A stretch of 58,071 nt of DNA from Shackletoniella antarctica (GCA_003241845.1 QBMN01000004.1:1-58071); one strand, 5' to 3'; numbered from the stretch's first letter, positions 35,844-45,827 are shown. Numbers and translations: made by a program. The notes: generated by a model not told the origin, from the letters alone.

Positions 35844-38042
35844 TTAATTTATGAATTTCAGATTCTCGTGGGTATTGGCCTCTGCTACTTGTTGAATAGT
35901 GCTAAGCCATTCTGTTCGAGTTCGTGTTTTCTCATCTAGAGCTTTGAAATGATCGTTCCATACCTCGGATCTGACTGATTGTAGAAAAATCTGCCATTCC
36001 ATTTTTACGCCTTCAGCACGAAGCACGCGATCGCAAAATTCTTCCACAATCGCGAACGCAGCCTGACTAGGTTCCGCGAGTAAGTCATCCAAAGCAGTCC
36101 GACATTTGTACAAAGCTTCTGAATGCAATGTATTTAAACAGTCAGCCACTTCCTGAACGGTTGGCGAGTCAGAAAGCTGAAGCTCCGTTGTATTTGGGGT
36201 TAAGTCATCCAAATGTTGTCTAATACGATGCTGGATAAGTCCTCTATACGAAAGTGTGAAATCTGCAAGAATATGGAAGCCATGCTTTAACCTGCTTGAT
36301 TGACCGGGGATAAGCTGCTGGGGAATCTGATTCGCAATCACTCTTAGAAATTCAGTTCCACGTTCTTCAGCCAAAGTCCCTAATTTGCCCTCGCCAACTA
36401 GTACGCTTGTGACTTGAGACTTAACCCGCTCTAAGCCACGTTTAAGGGCTTCATCAACCAGCAAAAACTGCTGAGATAAATGCGCCCGAACTTCATTCAT
36501 GTAAGCGTAATAGGCATTTGGTAAACCTCCTAAACCACTATCCTTTTTCTCAATGGCCTCTAGCGAGGGAATACCTGTATCTTCTTTGGCAGTATTGAGA
36601 GCTTCATCTACCTTTTGCTTGAAGTCCATATCTGGAAAATCTTTTTGCTCTCTTAATTCATCAAGCAAATCATCCAAGCCTGAAGCTAGATTATCCCAAA
36701 GCTGTTCAAAGAGCTGTAAGAACAGTGGAAACCAGTCTTCGCCCTGAACTGAGTCACCTAAGGCCATGCGAGCTTTAGACAATTCGATTTCAATTGAGCG
36801 GTGAAGATCTAGTATACGCTCTTGGCAAGCTGAGGCATACTTGCGATCTAGCGTATTAATTTCCTCTGCCATGTAGTTCAAGATCAGGTCAAGCAAAGAA
36901 CTTGTCTCCTGGAGATCAGCGCAATTGGTAATGAGCTGGCCAGCAACCTCAATGTGCTTTTCTTTGAGACTTTCATTCAGTTCTTGGCAATTGCCCCAGT
37001 TGTCACCATACTTAGAACCCGGAGCCGTGCGGTTCAGCACCAGGAACGACCAAAGGCTAATTGGTAGGTCAATTAATGCCCCTTGGGCTGTGTCATAGAG
37101 CTGTACGTCGTAATCGGCCCAGTAGTCTCCTGTTGGCTTGGGCATCCGCACAAACAGCACCACATCAACATCTTGCCCAAGGGTTTTGACCAGGCGTTCA
37201 GTGTCGCCAATGCCGGTATCCCCCAACCCTGGCATATCTACCAGGGCTATCTGGCCCACGTCTTGGTTAGGAAAATTACAGGTAATTTTGACTTCCCGAA
37301 CTGCAAGGTAGTTAAAGTAAATCCGCTGACCATCTGGGGTATCTTGGGCTACATACTCCCGAATCTGCTCCCTGGCAATTCTCTTAGGAGAAGGTGCTTT
37401 GAGCAAAGCACTATACTGATCAAAATTGGTGTGGTACTTCTTTAGATGCTCATACATGGCCCCTTCTACGGCCCGTCCTTGAACGTCTTTAGGCAAGGGT
37501 AGAAGGGGTTGCCGTGCGAAAGTTTCTAAATTAGTCGGTTTAGCCCCAAGCTTTAGCTTCTCGTAGTAAGGGGCAATGACTTCTTCTAGGAAAGAAAATT
37601 CAGTATAAAACCAGACATCTCCGTAAGGCTTGATGTCTGAGTTGTGATGGATGGTACTCCTCACCCCGGTGCAATGTTGGCGATCACCATCTGGGATTTC
37701 AGAGGAGCTTAACCCAGTCAGGCTTTGTAGCAAGCGACTTTTCCCTTGCCGTGCTCTGCCAACGACCCCTATGTTCAGCGTATTCCGAGTGAATCTTGCC
37801 TTTAGCTTGTCCAGAGATTGGGCCTCTCGCTTGATTTCTTCTTGAACCGTGGTGAAGTCTATTTCTCGGAGAGAACCACAAGCAGAAGAGTCTTCGAGCT
37901 TAGATAGCAGAGTTCGTCGGCGCTCATCCAGGTGCCCTAGCGTGGCGGCCAAGTTCTGAAGATTTACCTCTACAGTCTGAATTTGCTCAGCCAGGGGACG
38001 GCGCTGACTTAGGATAGAGACAATCTGCTCAGTTCTTTTCAT
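35844..38042 (-). CDS. Dynamin-like large GTPase
   Basis: A protein of about 732 residues has an N-terminal coiled coil (RPLAEQIQTVEVNLQNLAAT) and a GTPase domain. The P-loop is GRARQGKSR with K101, G3 is DMPGLGD from D269, and a G4-like LNRTAPGSK follows. About 400 helical residues resembling dynamin stalk regions come after. Such proteins remodel membranes or act in defence in bacteria. The start is uncertain: MKRTEQIVSIL at 38042 looks most natural, but ATGs at 38093 and 38126 are possible and no clear ribosome-binding site decides. It is the first gene of the AT-rich three-gene operon. Confidence 0.8.
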   Translation of the reverse strand: MKRTEQIVSILSQRRPLAEQIQTVEVNLQNLAATLGHLDERRRTLLSKLEDSSACGSLREIDFTTVQEEIKREAQSLDKLKARFTRNTLNIGVVGRARQGKSRLLQSLTGLSSSEIPDGDRQHCTGVRSTIHHNSDIKPYGDVWFYTEFSFLEEVIAPYYEKLKLGAKPTNLETFARQPLLPLPKDVQGRAVEGAMYEHLKKYHTNFDQYSALLKAPSPKRIAREQIREYVAQDTPDGQRIYFNYLAVREVKITCNFPNQDVGQIALVDMPGLGDTGIGDTERLVKTLGQDVDVVLFVRMPKPTGDYWADYDVQLYDTAQGALIDLPISLWSFLVLNRTAPGSKYGDNWGNCQELNESLKEKHIEVAGQLITNCADLQETSSLLDLILNYMAEEINTLDRKYASACQERILDLHRSIEIELSKARMALGDSVQGEDWFPLFLQLFEQLWDNLASGLDDLLDELREQKDFPDMDFKQKVDEALNTAKEDTGIPSLEAIEKKDSGLGGLPNAYYAYMNEVRAHLSQQFLLVDEALKRGLERVKSQVTSVLVGEGKLGTLAEERGTEFLRVIANQIPQQLIPGQSSRLKHGFHILADFTLSYRGLIQHRIRQHLDDLTPNTTELQLSDSPTVQEVADCLNTLHSEALYKCRTALDDLLAEPSQAAFAIVEEFCDRVLRAEGVKMEWQIFLQSVRSEVWNDHFKALDEKTRTRTEWLSTIQQVAEANTHENLKFIN

Positions 38043-38378
38043 AAAAATTGGTGCAAAGGTGATGGCAGTGAGCCTTAGGGCTAGTCTAGCCATTATGATG
38101 GCTGGCTGGCAGGATTTTGTTTGCACAGCTTGTGCACACGTTAATATCTGCCGGACTTAGCCTATGTACTCTTCATACAGAGTGCCCATCCAGAATCAAG
38201 AAAAATCAGCCCCCCGATGAACCAGCGCAAACACATATTGATTCTTCAAGCTGGATTACCACGTAGACTGGGCTTATCAAGGAATACTCACCGTTCATCC
38301 ATTCAATAAGCTGAGGATGAACGGCTAGATTTTCGCTAAGCACAGTTTCACTTAGGATTACCCTCGTTCCTCCACCCT
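38043..38378. other. Promoter region of the GTPase operon and hslO 3' region
   Basis: About 330 bases lie between hslO and the GTPase operon, both on the minus strand. The half nearest the operon should contain its promoter. The other holds the hairpin at 38291-38324. I see no ORF. Confidence 0.4.
38291..38324. terminator. Hairpin downstream of hslO
   Basis: CCGTTCATCC pairs perfectly with GGATGAACGG around a 14-base loop. It lies 55 bases past the hslO stop. A strong T-run is missing on the minus strand, so its efficiency is uncertain. Confidence 0.6.
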
Positions 38379-39290
38379 CTACTTGTTAGCTTCCTGGCGA
38401 TCTTCCCGCAGGGCTTGGATCAGCTGGGCCAGCTGCTCACTGCTGGCGTGGTAGACCTCGTTGCAGAAGTGGCAAATGGCTTCGGCGCCACCGTCTTTTT
38501 TAATCATGTCTTGCAGCTCGTCTTCACCCAGCATTTTGAGTGCCCCCAACATGCGATCAAAGGAGCAGGGGCATTTAAATTGCACCATCTGGGTTTCGGG
38601 CAAAATCTCTAGGCCCAGGTCACCCACCAGGTCATCAAAAATTTGGGGCAGGGTTTTGTTGGCTCTTAGCAGAGGCGTAAAGCCGGTTAGCGAAGCCAGG
38701 CGGCTTTCAATCAGGTCTACCATTTCGCTATCTTCGGCGGCGCGGGGCAAAATTTGCAGCAGCAGCCCACCCGCAGCCTCGACGCCGTTGGCCCCCATAA
38801 ACACGCCCAGCACCAGGGCTGAAGGGGTTTGTTCAGAGTTCATCAGATAGTGGGTCAGGTCTTCACCAATTTCACCAGAGACTAGCTCCACAGTGCTGGA
38901 GTAGGGGTATCCGTAGCCCATGTCACGCACCACGTAGACGTAGCCCTGACGGCCCACTGCGCCGCCCACGTCAAGCTTGCCTTGGGCGTTGAGGGGCAGC
39001 TCAACGGCAGGATTATCGACATAGCCCCGAGCCGTGCCGTCAAGACCAGCATCGACCAAGATGCCGCCTAAGGGGCCATCGCCCCGCACGCGGATATTCA
39101 CTCGCCCCTGGGGCTGTTTCATGCTGGAGGCCAGCAGTAGCCCCGCCGCCATAGTACGGCCCAGGGCTGCCGTGGCCACGTAGGACAGCTGGTGACGCTG
39201 CCGGGCTACCTCCGTTAGGTTAGTGGTCACTACCCCCACTACTCGTATACCGCCATCGGCGGCGGTGGCCCGAATAAGTTGGTCTACCAT
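38379..39290 (-). CDS. hslO: Redox-regulated chaperone Hsp33
   Basis: Hsp33 is a holdase activated by oxidation. The 303-residue protein has the N-terminal MVDQLIRATAADGGIRVVGV, SMKQPQGRVNIRVRGDGPLG, and the zinc redox switch C240-x-C242 (KCPCSFD) with C273-x2-C276 (CHFC). All four zinc cysteines are present. It is a single gene on the minus strand. Confidence 0.95.
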   Translation of the reverse strand: MVDQLIRATAADGGIRVVGVVTTNLTEVARQRHQLSYVATAALGRTMAAGLLLASSMKQPQGRVNIRVRGDGPLGGILVDAGLDGTARGYVDNPAVELPLNAQGKLDVGGAVGRQGYVYVVRDMGYGYPYSSTVELVSGEIGEDLTHYLMNSEQTPSALVLGVFMGANGVEAAGGLLLQILPRAAEDSEMVDLIESRLASLTGFTPLLRANKTLPQIFDDLVGDLGLEILPETQMVQFKCPCSFDRMLGALKMLGEDELQDMIKKDGGAEAICHFCNEVYHASSEQLAQLIQALREDRQEANK

Positions 39291-39464
39291 GCGCTCCCTA
39301 GTTTTGCTTCATATTGCTTAGTAATTATTGTAAGAGGTTTAGGGGGTGCAGGTTTGGGGTGATTTACCGACCCTTGCTCTGGGATAAAATTGGGGATCTG
39401 GTTTACTATGCTCCAGGTTTTCTTTTGGCATACTGGAGACTGTTGTTTGCGGGCACATTACCCT

Positions 39465-39851
39465 ATGCTTGGCACCTTTCAGCACAGTTGTCTCCGCATC
39501 GAAGTAGAGGCGACCCAGGGGCAAATTCAAACCAGCTTGATGCAGCCCGGCCAATTTTGCCGGTGGCTCTGGCCCCAGCGGTTTAGCCAGGGTTTACCCA
39601 ATGAACTCCACAGCGGGCTCAGCTTTAACAGCTACCTTGGCCCCGTCGAAGTTCACCACCAAATTAAAGAGGTTACTGACCACAGCCTGCATATGGTGCT
39701 CTCAGGCGGTATTGACGGGTTTCATGAGTGGTATTGGGGCGATCAGTGGGTGCAGTCGGGCCTAGAGGGGGTGTCGGCTCTACCGCTCAACCTGGGCCAG
39801 ACCCTGGTGATGCTGCGGCTGCGGCAGCATCTAGAAAAGCCAAGTCCCTAG
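39465..39851 (+). CDS. Uncharacterised cyanobacterial protein
   Basis: A 128-residue protein starts MLGTFQHSCLRIEVEATQGQ and contains HSLHMVLSGGIDGFHEWYWG and LPLNLGQTLVMLRLRQHL. It looks like a single small alpha/beta domain without membrane segments. I recognise no named family. The ATG at 39465 is chosen because upstream sequence is cysteine/aromatic-rich and overlaps the presumed promoter. It converges on the Nudix gene. Confidence 0.6.
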   Translation: MLGTFQHSCLRIEVEATQGQIQTSLMQPGQFCRWLWPQRFSQGLPNELHSGLSFNSYLGPVEVHHQIKEVTDHSLHMVLSGGIDGFHEWYWGDQWVQSGLEGVSALPLNLGQTLVMLRLRQHLEKPSP

Positions 39852-39876
39852 GCCTTGCTCCCAGGTATCGCCAGCC

Positions 39877-40353
39877 TTATTGGGCAGAGGATACCGAACC
39901 CAGCACCTGGGCCAGCTCATCTAAAAACTGGGCTTGGGCTTTGATAATGCGTTTTTTGGCCTCTTGTAAAGAGAACCAGGCAGCTTGGTCAATCTCTGGA
40001 AACTCTTTGAGCAATCCGGAGTTGGGGGGCCACTCTAGCATGAAGGTGTTGCTGTGGAGGGCGGCGGGGTTAAAGTTGCCCTCAAACGCCCAGGCAAAGA
40101 CTAGCTTGCCCCCGGCCTGGCGGACTGGCCTGAGGGGGCGAAAGTCCCCGGCAGGGGCTTGCCCCGTCTCTTCTAAAAATTCGCGCTTGGCGGCCTCAAA
40201 GGTGCCTTCGCCAGGGTCAATTTCACCCTTGGGAATGGTCCAAGCCTGCCAGCGGCGATTGACCCAGTAGGGGCCACCGGAGTGCACTAGCAGCACCTCC
40301 AGCCCCTGGTTCTGGGTTCGATACATGAGTAGCCCTGCGCTTTTCTTAGCCAT
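39877..40353 (-). CDS. Nudix hydrolase
   Basis: This 158-residue protein carries a Nudix box (GEIDPGEGTF then REFLEETG), which binds the metal and hydrolyses nucleoside diphosphate-linked compounds. The opening AGLLMYRTQNQGLEVLLVH and IDQAAWFSLQEAKKRI are typical of the family. The substrate cannot be told. ATG start at 40353 (MAKKSAGLLMY). Confidence 0.9.
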   Translation of the reverse strand: MAKKSAGLLMYRTQNQGLEVLLVHSGGPYWVNRRWQAWTIPKGEIDPGEGTFEAAKREFLEETGQAPAGDFRPLRPVRQAGGKLVFAWAFEGNFNPAALHSNTFMLEWPPNSGLLKEFPEIDQAAWFSLQEAKKRIIKAQAQFLDELAQVLGSVSSAQ

Positions 40354-40506
40354 GGCGGCGATCGCACTTCACCTCGGCATTTCTCCCTTGCCAAGGCGTG
40401 CTGCTCTCAAATCATCAGCGCCTTGGGCTTGGCTTAGCATATCTATGGGGTCGCGCAGCTTAGATCGCGCTGTTGCCCACGGTCAACACATTTGCCAAAA
40501 TTAACT

Positions 40507-41058
40507 ATGCCTTATCAGTACGATATTAGCCCCACCCAGAAGATATATCTTGACAACCTCGGCGACAATACCCTGATTACCCTGGCCAGCGGCGGGCCGG
40601 GGCAACAGCAGCAGTCTGGCACCCAGGTAGCCACCGGCCCCTGGACAGAGCTGCCCCAGGTGGTTAGGGTAGGCAGCGGCGTGCTGGTTCGCTGCACTAC
40701 GGGCCAGAGGACGTTCATTTGGCAGGTGCAGGGCGGGCAAATTGGGGCCGCTGACGCCACCGCCTGGCCTGCCGATCAGGCCGAGCCAATGCAGGTGACG
40801 GCTAGCTCAGCCCCGGTAATGCAGCCCATGGCACCGATGCAGCCCATGCAGATGGGCGATATGCAGATGTCGGCTAGCCCCATGACCATGCGCATGGGCA
40901 ATATGACCCTGGGGAAGAGCCATGGCAATTCTTCCGGTGCCGCTGATGGCAATGCTTCTGGCACCGCCTCTGGCCCACAAAAATTTTGCACCCAGTGCGG
41001 TGCGGCGGTTAGCACGGGCGATCGCTTTTGCGGCAGCTGCGGTCATCAGCTGCAATAG
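40507..41058 (+). CDS. Zinc-ribbon domain protein
   Basis: A 183-residue protein has an N-terminal beta-rich domain (QYDISPTQKIYLDNLGDNTL) and a methionine/proline-rich linker with QPMAPMQPMQMGDMQM-like repetition. A C-terminal double-CxxC zinc ribbon follows (CTQCGAAVSTGDRFCGSCGH). The methionine-rich linker could bind copper or simply be flexible. The ATG at 40507 is preferred over the TTG at 40492. Function unknown. Confidence 0.75.
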   Translation: MPYQYDISPTQKIYLDNLGDNTLITLASGGPGQQQQSGTQVATGPWTELPQVVRVGSGVLVRCTTGQRTFIWQVQGGQIGAADATAWPADQAEPMQVTASSAPVMQPMAPMQPMQMGDMQMSASPMTMRMGNMTLGKSHGNSSGAADGNASGTASGPQKFCTQCGAAVSTGDRFCGSCGHQLQ

Positions 41059-41180
41059 CGCCCCACCCATATAGCGATGGCCATTGCGCTCAGGACATCG
41101 GCTCCTTCCATCTGCAAAAACTGGGACAGCGCAATGGCTATAAAAGGTTCGAGGGATGGCATCCCCCGAACCATATCAAA

Positions 41181-41206
41181 CCAATCCAGATCCCGATCTG
41201 GATTGG
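41181..41206. terminator. Hairpin between convergent zinc-ribbon and aqpZ genes
   Basis: CCAATCCAGATC and GATCTGGATTGG pair perfectly with only two bases between them (effectively an 11-pair stem with a CCCG loop). No T-run follows. The position between convergent genes fits a shared 3' structure. Confidence 0.6.
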
Positions 41207-41252
41207 GTGTGTCTAAGCTTTGTTCACAATCTACAGGGGCTAGCTCATGTCC

Positions 41253-42020
41253 CTAGGCCACCGTCTTCGCCCGCTCGAGCCGAGCGGCTTTTTCGCTGTC
41301 GTCGGCGAAGAAGCTAGCATAAAACCACCCCGCCAGCAAAGCACCCAGAATGGGCGCTACCCAGAACAGCCACAGTTGGCCCACCAGTGGCCCGCCCACA
41401 AACAGAGCGGGGCCGGTGCTGCGAGCCGGGTTCACTGAGGTATTGGTAACCGGGATGCTGATCAGGTGAATCAGGGTTAGCCCTAGGCCAATAGCTACCG
41501 GGGCCAGCCCCACCGGGGCACGGAAATCAGTGGCCCCGAGGATGATCATCAGGAAGAAGAAGGTCATCACCACTTCACAGACCAAACAGGCAAGCAGACT
41601 AAAGCCGCCGGGCGAGTGCGCCCCAAACCCATTGGTGGCCAAGGGATTGCCCACTGAGGGGTCAATCCCAAAACCGGGCTGCCCTGTAGCAATAATGTAG
41701 ATGATGCCAGCTCCTAAAATGCCGCCCAGCACCTGGGCCACAATGTAGGGCAACAGTTCACCACTGGGAAAGCGCCCCGCGGCCCACAGACCAAAGGAAA
41801 CTGCCGGGTTGAGGTGACAGCCTGAGATATGGCCAATGGCATAGGCCATGGTCAACACCGTTAACCCAAAGGCTAGAGATACGCCTAAAAAGCCAATACC
41901 CAGATTAAACGCACCGCTGCTGTCTAAAAATTTGCCCGCCAGCACGGCGCTGCCACAGCCACCTAGCACCAACCACAACGTACCGAAAAACTCAGCCACA
42001 CAACGTTTTGTGAGAGGCAT
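41253..42020 (-). CDS. aqpZ: Aquaporin Z family channel
   Basis: A 255-residue protein with six membrane helices carries both NPA boxes (HLNPAVSFG and SVNPARSTG) and the opening [19 protein letters not shown] of AqpZ. It should conduct water and possibly small solutes. AGGAG nine bases upstream supports the ATG at 42020 rather than the TTG two codons earlier. Confidence 0.93.
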   Translation of the reverse strand: MPLTKRCVAEFFGTLWLVLGGCGSAVLAGKFLDSSGAFNLGIGFLGVSLAFGLTVLTMAYAIGHISGCHLNPAVSFGLWAAGRFPSGELLPYIVAQVLGGILGAGIIYIIATGQPGFGIDPSVGNPLATNGFGAHSPGGFSLLACLVCEVVMTFFFLMIILGATDFRAPVGLAPVAIGLGLTLIHLISIPVTNTSVNPARSTGPALFVGGPLVGQLWLFWVAPILGALLAGWFYASFFADDSEKAARLERAKTVA

Positions 42021-42298
42021 TGTCAACCACTCCTACTGATGAAGTTTATAAACCGATTAGTATTGCTCGACACAGACCCACGTCGACAAACTCTATATCT
42101 GCCAAACATTACCCCAAGACTATAAAAGTTTGATAAGCCCGCGATCGCCAGGTGATCATTGGCATCTCCCCAGGCTGCTACCCTGAAGTAGGCGCAGTGC
42201 CATGGCCAAGTTGAAGCTGGGTCAACATGACTCTGCGTTAGCTTTGTTAAGGTTTATGATCATTATTCAGCTAGGGTCCTTAGGAAACAGCGCTCACC

Positions 42299-44458
42299 AT
42301 GGGAATGCAAGTCTGGCCAGGTCGTCCCCATCCCCTAGGGGCCACCTGGGATGGCACGGGCACCAACTTCGCCCTATTTTCAGAAAATGCCACGGCGGTC
42401 GATCTCTGTCTGTTCGACGGTGACGATCAAGAAACTCGGGTTCCCCTCACCGAGGTTGACAACTACGTCTGGCACGGCTTTTTAACCGGGGTGGGGCCAT
42501 CGCAGCGCTACGGGTTTCGAGTTCACGGCCCCCACGCTCCCGAGGCCGGCCAGCGGTTTAACCCCCACAAGCTGCTGATCGACCCCTACGCCCGGGCCTT
42601 AGACGGCGACGTGCAGTTTGACCCGGCCATCTTTAGCTATGACATGGCGGCCACCGATGACTTAGAAAGTCTCGATCTATCGTTCTCTGAGATCGATAGC
42701 GCTCCCTTCATGCCCAAGGCGGTGGTGGTCGATACGGCCTTTGACTGGGAGGGCGATCGCGCCCTTGAAACTCCCTGGCATCGCACCATTATCTATGAGG
42801 CCCACGTCAAAGGCCTCACCCAGCGTCACCCCGAGGTGCCCGAGCCGCTGCGGGGCACCTACGCCGGGCTAGGCCATCCCGCCATGATCGACCATCTAAC
42901 TCAGCTAGGGATTACCGCCGTAGAACTGCTGCCCGTTCATCACTTTCACGCCTACCCCGGACACCTGGCCAACACCGGGCTGCGCAACTACTGGGGCTAC
43001 GACTCGCTCAACTACTTTGCCCCCTACGGCGGCTACAGTAGCGCTGGCCCCTGCGGTGGGCAGGTGAATGAATTCAAGCAAATGGTTAAGGCGCTGCACC
43101 GGGCCGGCATTGAGGTCATTCTAGACGTGGTTTACAACCACACTGGCGAGGGTAGTCACCTGGGGCCAACCCTCAGTCTGCGGGGTATCGACAATGCCGC
43201 CTACTACCGTCTGGTCGAAGACGCCCCCCGCTACTACATGGACTTTACGGGCTGCGGCAACTCCCTCAACGTGCGCCATCCACAGATTCTTAAGCTGATC
43301 ATGGACAGCCTGCGCTACTGGGTGCTGGAGATGCATGTCGATGGCTTTCGCTTCGACCTGGCCTCGGCCCTGGCTCGTGAGCTATATGAGGTCGACAGTC
43401 TGGCGGCTTTCTTTGACATCATTCACCAAGATCCGGTGCTGTCTACCACAAAGCTGATCGCCGAGCCTTGGGATCTGGGCGAGGGGGGCTATCAGGTGGG
43501 CAATTTTCCGCTGCTGTGGTCAGAGTGGAACGGCAAATACCGCGACTCGATGCGCGACTTCTGGCGCGACCACGACTGCCGCCTGGGGGAATTTGCCTTT
43601 CGCATCACCGGCAGCTCTGACCTATACCAGAGCAACGGCAAGCGCCCCCACGCCAGCATCAACTTTATTACCTGCCACGACGGGTTTACCCTGCGAGATT
43701 TGGTCAGCTATAACGAAAAGCACAACCTGGCCAACCATGAAAACAACCGCGACGGCGAAAGCTACAACCGCTCCTGGAACTGCGGTGCCGAGGGTGAAAC
43801 CGATCAGCCTGAGATTCTGGCGCTGCGGCAAAGGCAGCAGCGCAATCTGCTGGCCACTCTGCTGCTTTCCCAGGGGGTGCCGATGCTGCTGGGCGGCGAT
43901 GAGCTAGGACGCACTCAACAGGGCAACAACAACACCTACTGTCAAGATAGCGAGCTGTCGTGGGTTGACTGGCACCTAGACCTGGCCCAGCAAGAGCTGC
44001 TGGCCTTTGCTAGTCAGCTGATCAAGCTGCGCCAGGAGCACCCGGTCTTTGCCCGTCGTCACTGGTTTCAGGGGCGCGCAATCCATGGGTCTGGGGTCCA
44101 TGACATTGGCTGGTACAACCCTGACGGCAGCCAGATTACTGCCCATCAGTGGCACGATGACTCAGCCAAGGCGATCGCCGTCTTTCTCAATGGCGAAGAG
44201 TTGATGACCTTTGCCCCCCAAGGGCAACGGCTGATGGACGACAGTTTTCTGCTATTTTTCAACGCCCAGTCTGACCCCCAAGACTTTCAGATTCCGGCGG
44301 CGGTAAAGAAAGACCGATGGTATATGGTGATCAACACCGATAAACCCAGCAGTTTTATCAAAGACCGGCAGATTTACGGGCCTGACAGCGCGATCGCCGT
44401 GGCTGACTTTTCGCTGGTGGTGCTCACCAGCCCCCGCCCTGGGGCCGACAGAGAGTAG
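42299..44458 (+). CDS. glgX: Glycogen debranching enzyme
   Basis: GlgX removes alpha-1,6 branches during glycogen breakdown. The 719-residue protein has an N-terminal CBM48 domain (PHPLGATWDGTGTNFALFSE) and a GH13 barrel. The nucleophile region is HVDGFRFDLASALARE, with the acid in LIAEPWDLGEGG and the aspartate in FITCHDGFTLRDLVSYNEKH. It continues into the alkyltransferase-like gene with two bases between stop and ATG, so the two are cotranscribed and probably translationally coupled. Confidence 0.95.
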   Translation: MGMQVWPGRPHPLGATWDGTGTNFALFSENATAVDLCLFDGDDQETRVPLTEVDNYVWHGFLTGVGPSQRYGFRVHGPHAPEAGQRFNPHKLLIDPYARALDGDVQFDPAIFSYDMAATDDLESLDLSFSEIDSAPFMPKAVVVDTAFDWEGDRALETPWHRTIIYEAHVKGLTQRHPEVPEPLRGTYAGLGHPAMIDHLTQLGITAVELLPVHHFHAYPGHLANTGLRNYWGYDSLNYFAPYGGYSSAGPCGGQVNEFKQMVKALHRAGIEVILDVVYNHTGEGSHLGPTLSLRGIDNAAYYRLVEDAPRYYMDFTGCGNSLNVRHPQILKLIMDSLRYWVLEMHVDGFRFDLASALARELYEVDSLAAFFDIIHQDPVLSTTKLIAEPWDLGEGGYQVGNFPLLWSEWNGKYRDSMRDFWRDHDCRLGEFAFRITGSSDLYQSNGKRPHASINFITCHDGFTLRDLVSYNEKHNLANHENNRDGESYNRSWNCGAEGETDQPEILALRQRQQRNLLATLLLSQGVPMLLGGDELGRTQQGNNNTYCQDSELSWVDWHLDLAQQELLAFASQLIKLRQEHPVFARRHWFQGRAIHGSGVHDIGWYNPDGSQITAHQWHDDSAKAIAVFLNGEELMTFAPQGQRLMDDSFLLFFNAQSDPQDFQIPAAVKKDRWYMVINTDKPSSFIKDRQIYGPDSAIAVADFSLVVLTSPRPGADRE

Positions 44459-44460
44459 CT

Positions 44461-44823
44461 ATGCTCACCTACGAACGCATCTACGCCATTGTTCGCCAGA
44501 TTCCGCCGGGTCAGGTGGCCACCTATGGCCAGGTGGCCGAGCTGGCTGGGCTAGTGGGCAAACCCCGGCTGGTGGGCTACGCCCTCTACCGAGTCGATAT
44601 GACCACCGACGATGTGCCCTGGCAGCGGGTGATCAATGCCAAGGGCGAGGTCTCGCAGTCTCCCCTGCGTAACGGCACCGACTACATTCAGCGGGCCATA
44701 CTGGAAGACGAAGGCATCGAGTTTGACAGCCGGGGACGGGTTGATCTGAGCAAATACAAATGGCGCCCGCCCGAAACAGTAATCGAGCAGGCGCTAGCAG
44801 TATTTAGAGAAACGCAGGACTAG
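44461..44823 (+). CDS. Alkyltransferase-like (ATL) MGMT-family protein
   Basis: A 120-residue protein matches the C-terminal DNA-binding domain of methylguanine methyltransferase (YERIYAIVRQIPPGQVATYG). The catalytic PCHR motif is replaced by PWQR (VPWQRVINAKGE), the hallmark of alkyltransferase-like proteins. These bind O6-alkylguanine without repairing it and hand it to nucleotide excision repair. It starts two bases after glgX, so the pairing is by operon rather than by function. Confidence 0.9.
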   Translation: MLTYERIYAIVRQIPPGQVATYGQVAELAGLVGKPRLVGYALYRVDMTTDDVPWQRVINAKGEVSQSPLRNGTDYIQRAILEDEGIEFDSRGRVDLSKYKWRPPETVIEQALAVFRETQD

Positions 44824-44837
44824 GATATCTAAGCTAT

Positions 44838-45827
44838 CTAGTCGACGGCTACGGCCACTTCCACTTCCACTTCCTCTTCGACATAGACCTCTTCAGGTTC
44901 CTCCACCAGTTCACCAGCTTGCTCGGCCGCCTGGCGACGCAGGGCCTCACGGTACTTGGCCGCCATCTCCTCAGCTTTGTCGTAGACCAGGTCAGGGTTC
45001 TTCACCATGTCGCCCGGTTCAGGCTCAAGCTGCTTGGTGGACAGCGAAATTCGCCCGCGCTCGGCATCGAGGTCAATGATCATGACCTTGATTTCGTCGT
45101 TGACGTTGAGCACGCTGTGGGGCGTATCGATGTGATCGTGGGAAATCTCAGAGATGTGCAGCAGACCGCTGACGCCGCCGATATCGATAAAGGCACCGTA
45201 GGGCTTGAGGCCGCGCACGGCACCCAGCACCACTTCGCCCACCTGCAGGCCGTTCATTTTGCGCTCCACCAGGGCGCGACGGTGGCTGAGCACCAGACGG
45301 TTGCGCTCTTCATCGACCTCAAGGAATTTCAGGGGCAGATCTTCACCCACCAGATCTTCTTTGGGCTTGCGGGTGCTGATGTGTGACCCAGGAATAAACC
45401 CACGCAGACCTTCGATGCGCACCAGAGCACCGCCTCGGTTGGTGGCAAACACACCAGAGCGCACGGTGGCGTCCTCCTGCTGAAGCTGGCGCACTCGCTC
45501 CCAGGCGCGCATATACTCAATGCGACGAATAGAGAGGGTCAGCTGACCGTCTTCATTTTCGTCGGTGAGGATAAAGAACTCGCGGGTTTCATTGGAGCGC
45601 AGCACCTCTTCAGGATGATCAACTCGGTTGATCGACATTTCCTGAATGGGCAGGTATGCAGCGGTTTTTGCACCAATGTCAATCAGGGCACCCTTAGGCT
45701 CAAGACTAAACACGGTGCCAGATACGGTATCGCCTGGGTTGAAGTGATAGTCGTACTGGTCTAATAGCGCAGCAAAGTCTTCGTGTGTAAACCCGATGTC
45801 AGCGTCCTTTACGTCCTGATTGAGCAT
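44838..45827 (-). CDS. rpsA: 30S ribosomal protein S1
   Basis: A 329-residue protein has three S1 RNA-binding domains, as usual in cyanobacteria and chloroplasts: GDTVSGTVFSLEPKGALIDI, then GVFATNRGGALVRIEGLRGF, then GEVVLGAVRGLKPYGAFIDI. An acidic tail (EEVYVEEEVEVEVAV) ends it. S1 helps mRNAs bind the small subunit. It converges on the ATL gene, with only 14 bases between the two stops. Confidence 0.95.
   Translation of the reverse strand: MLNQDVKDADIGFTHEDFAALLDQYDYHFNPGDTVSGTVFSLEPKGALIDIGAKTAAYLPIQEMSINRVDHPEEVLRSNETREFFILTDENEDGQLTLSIRRIEYMRAWERVRQLQQEDATVRSGVFATNRGGALVRIEGLRGFIPGSHISTRKPKEDLVGEDLPLKFLEVDEERNRLVLSHRRALVERKMNGLQVGEVVLGAVRGLKPYGAFIDIGGVSGLLHISEISHDHIDTPHSVLNVNDEIKVMIIDLDAERGRISLSTKQLEPEPGDMVKNPDLVYDKAEEMAAKYREALRRQAAEQAGELVEEPEEVYVEEEVEVEVAVAVD

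Noticed and set aside
33640-38130. Prophage or integrative element
   Set aside because: The AT-rich island has no integrase, phage structural gene or visible attachment repeats.
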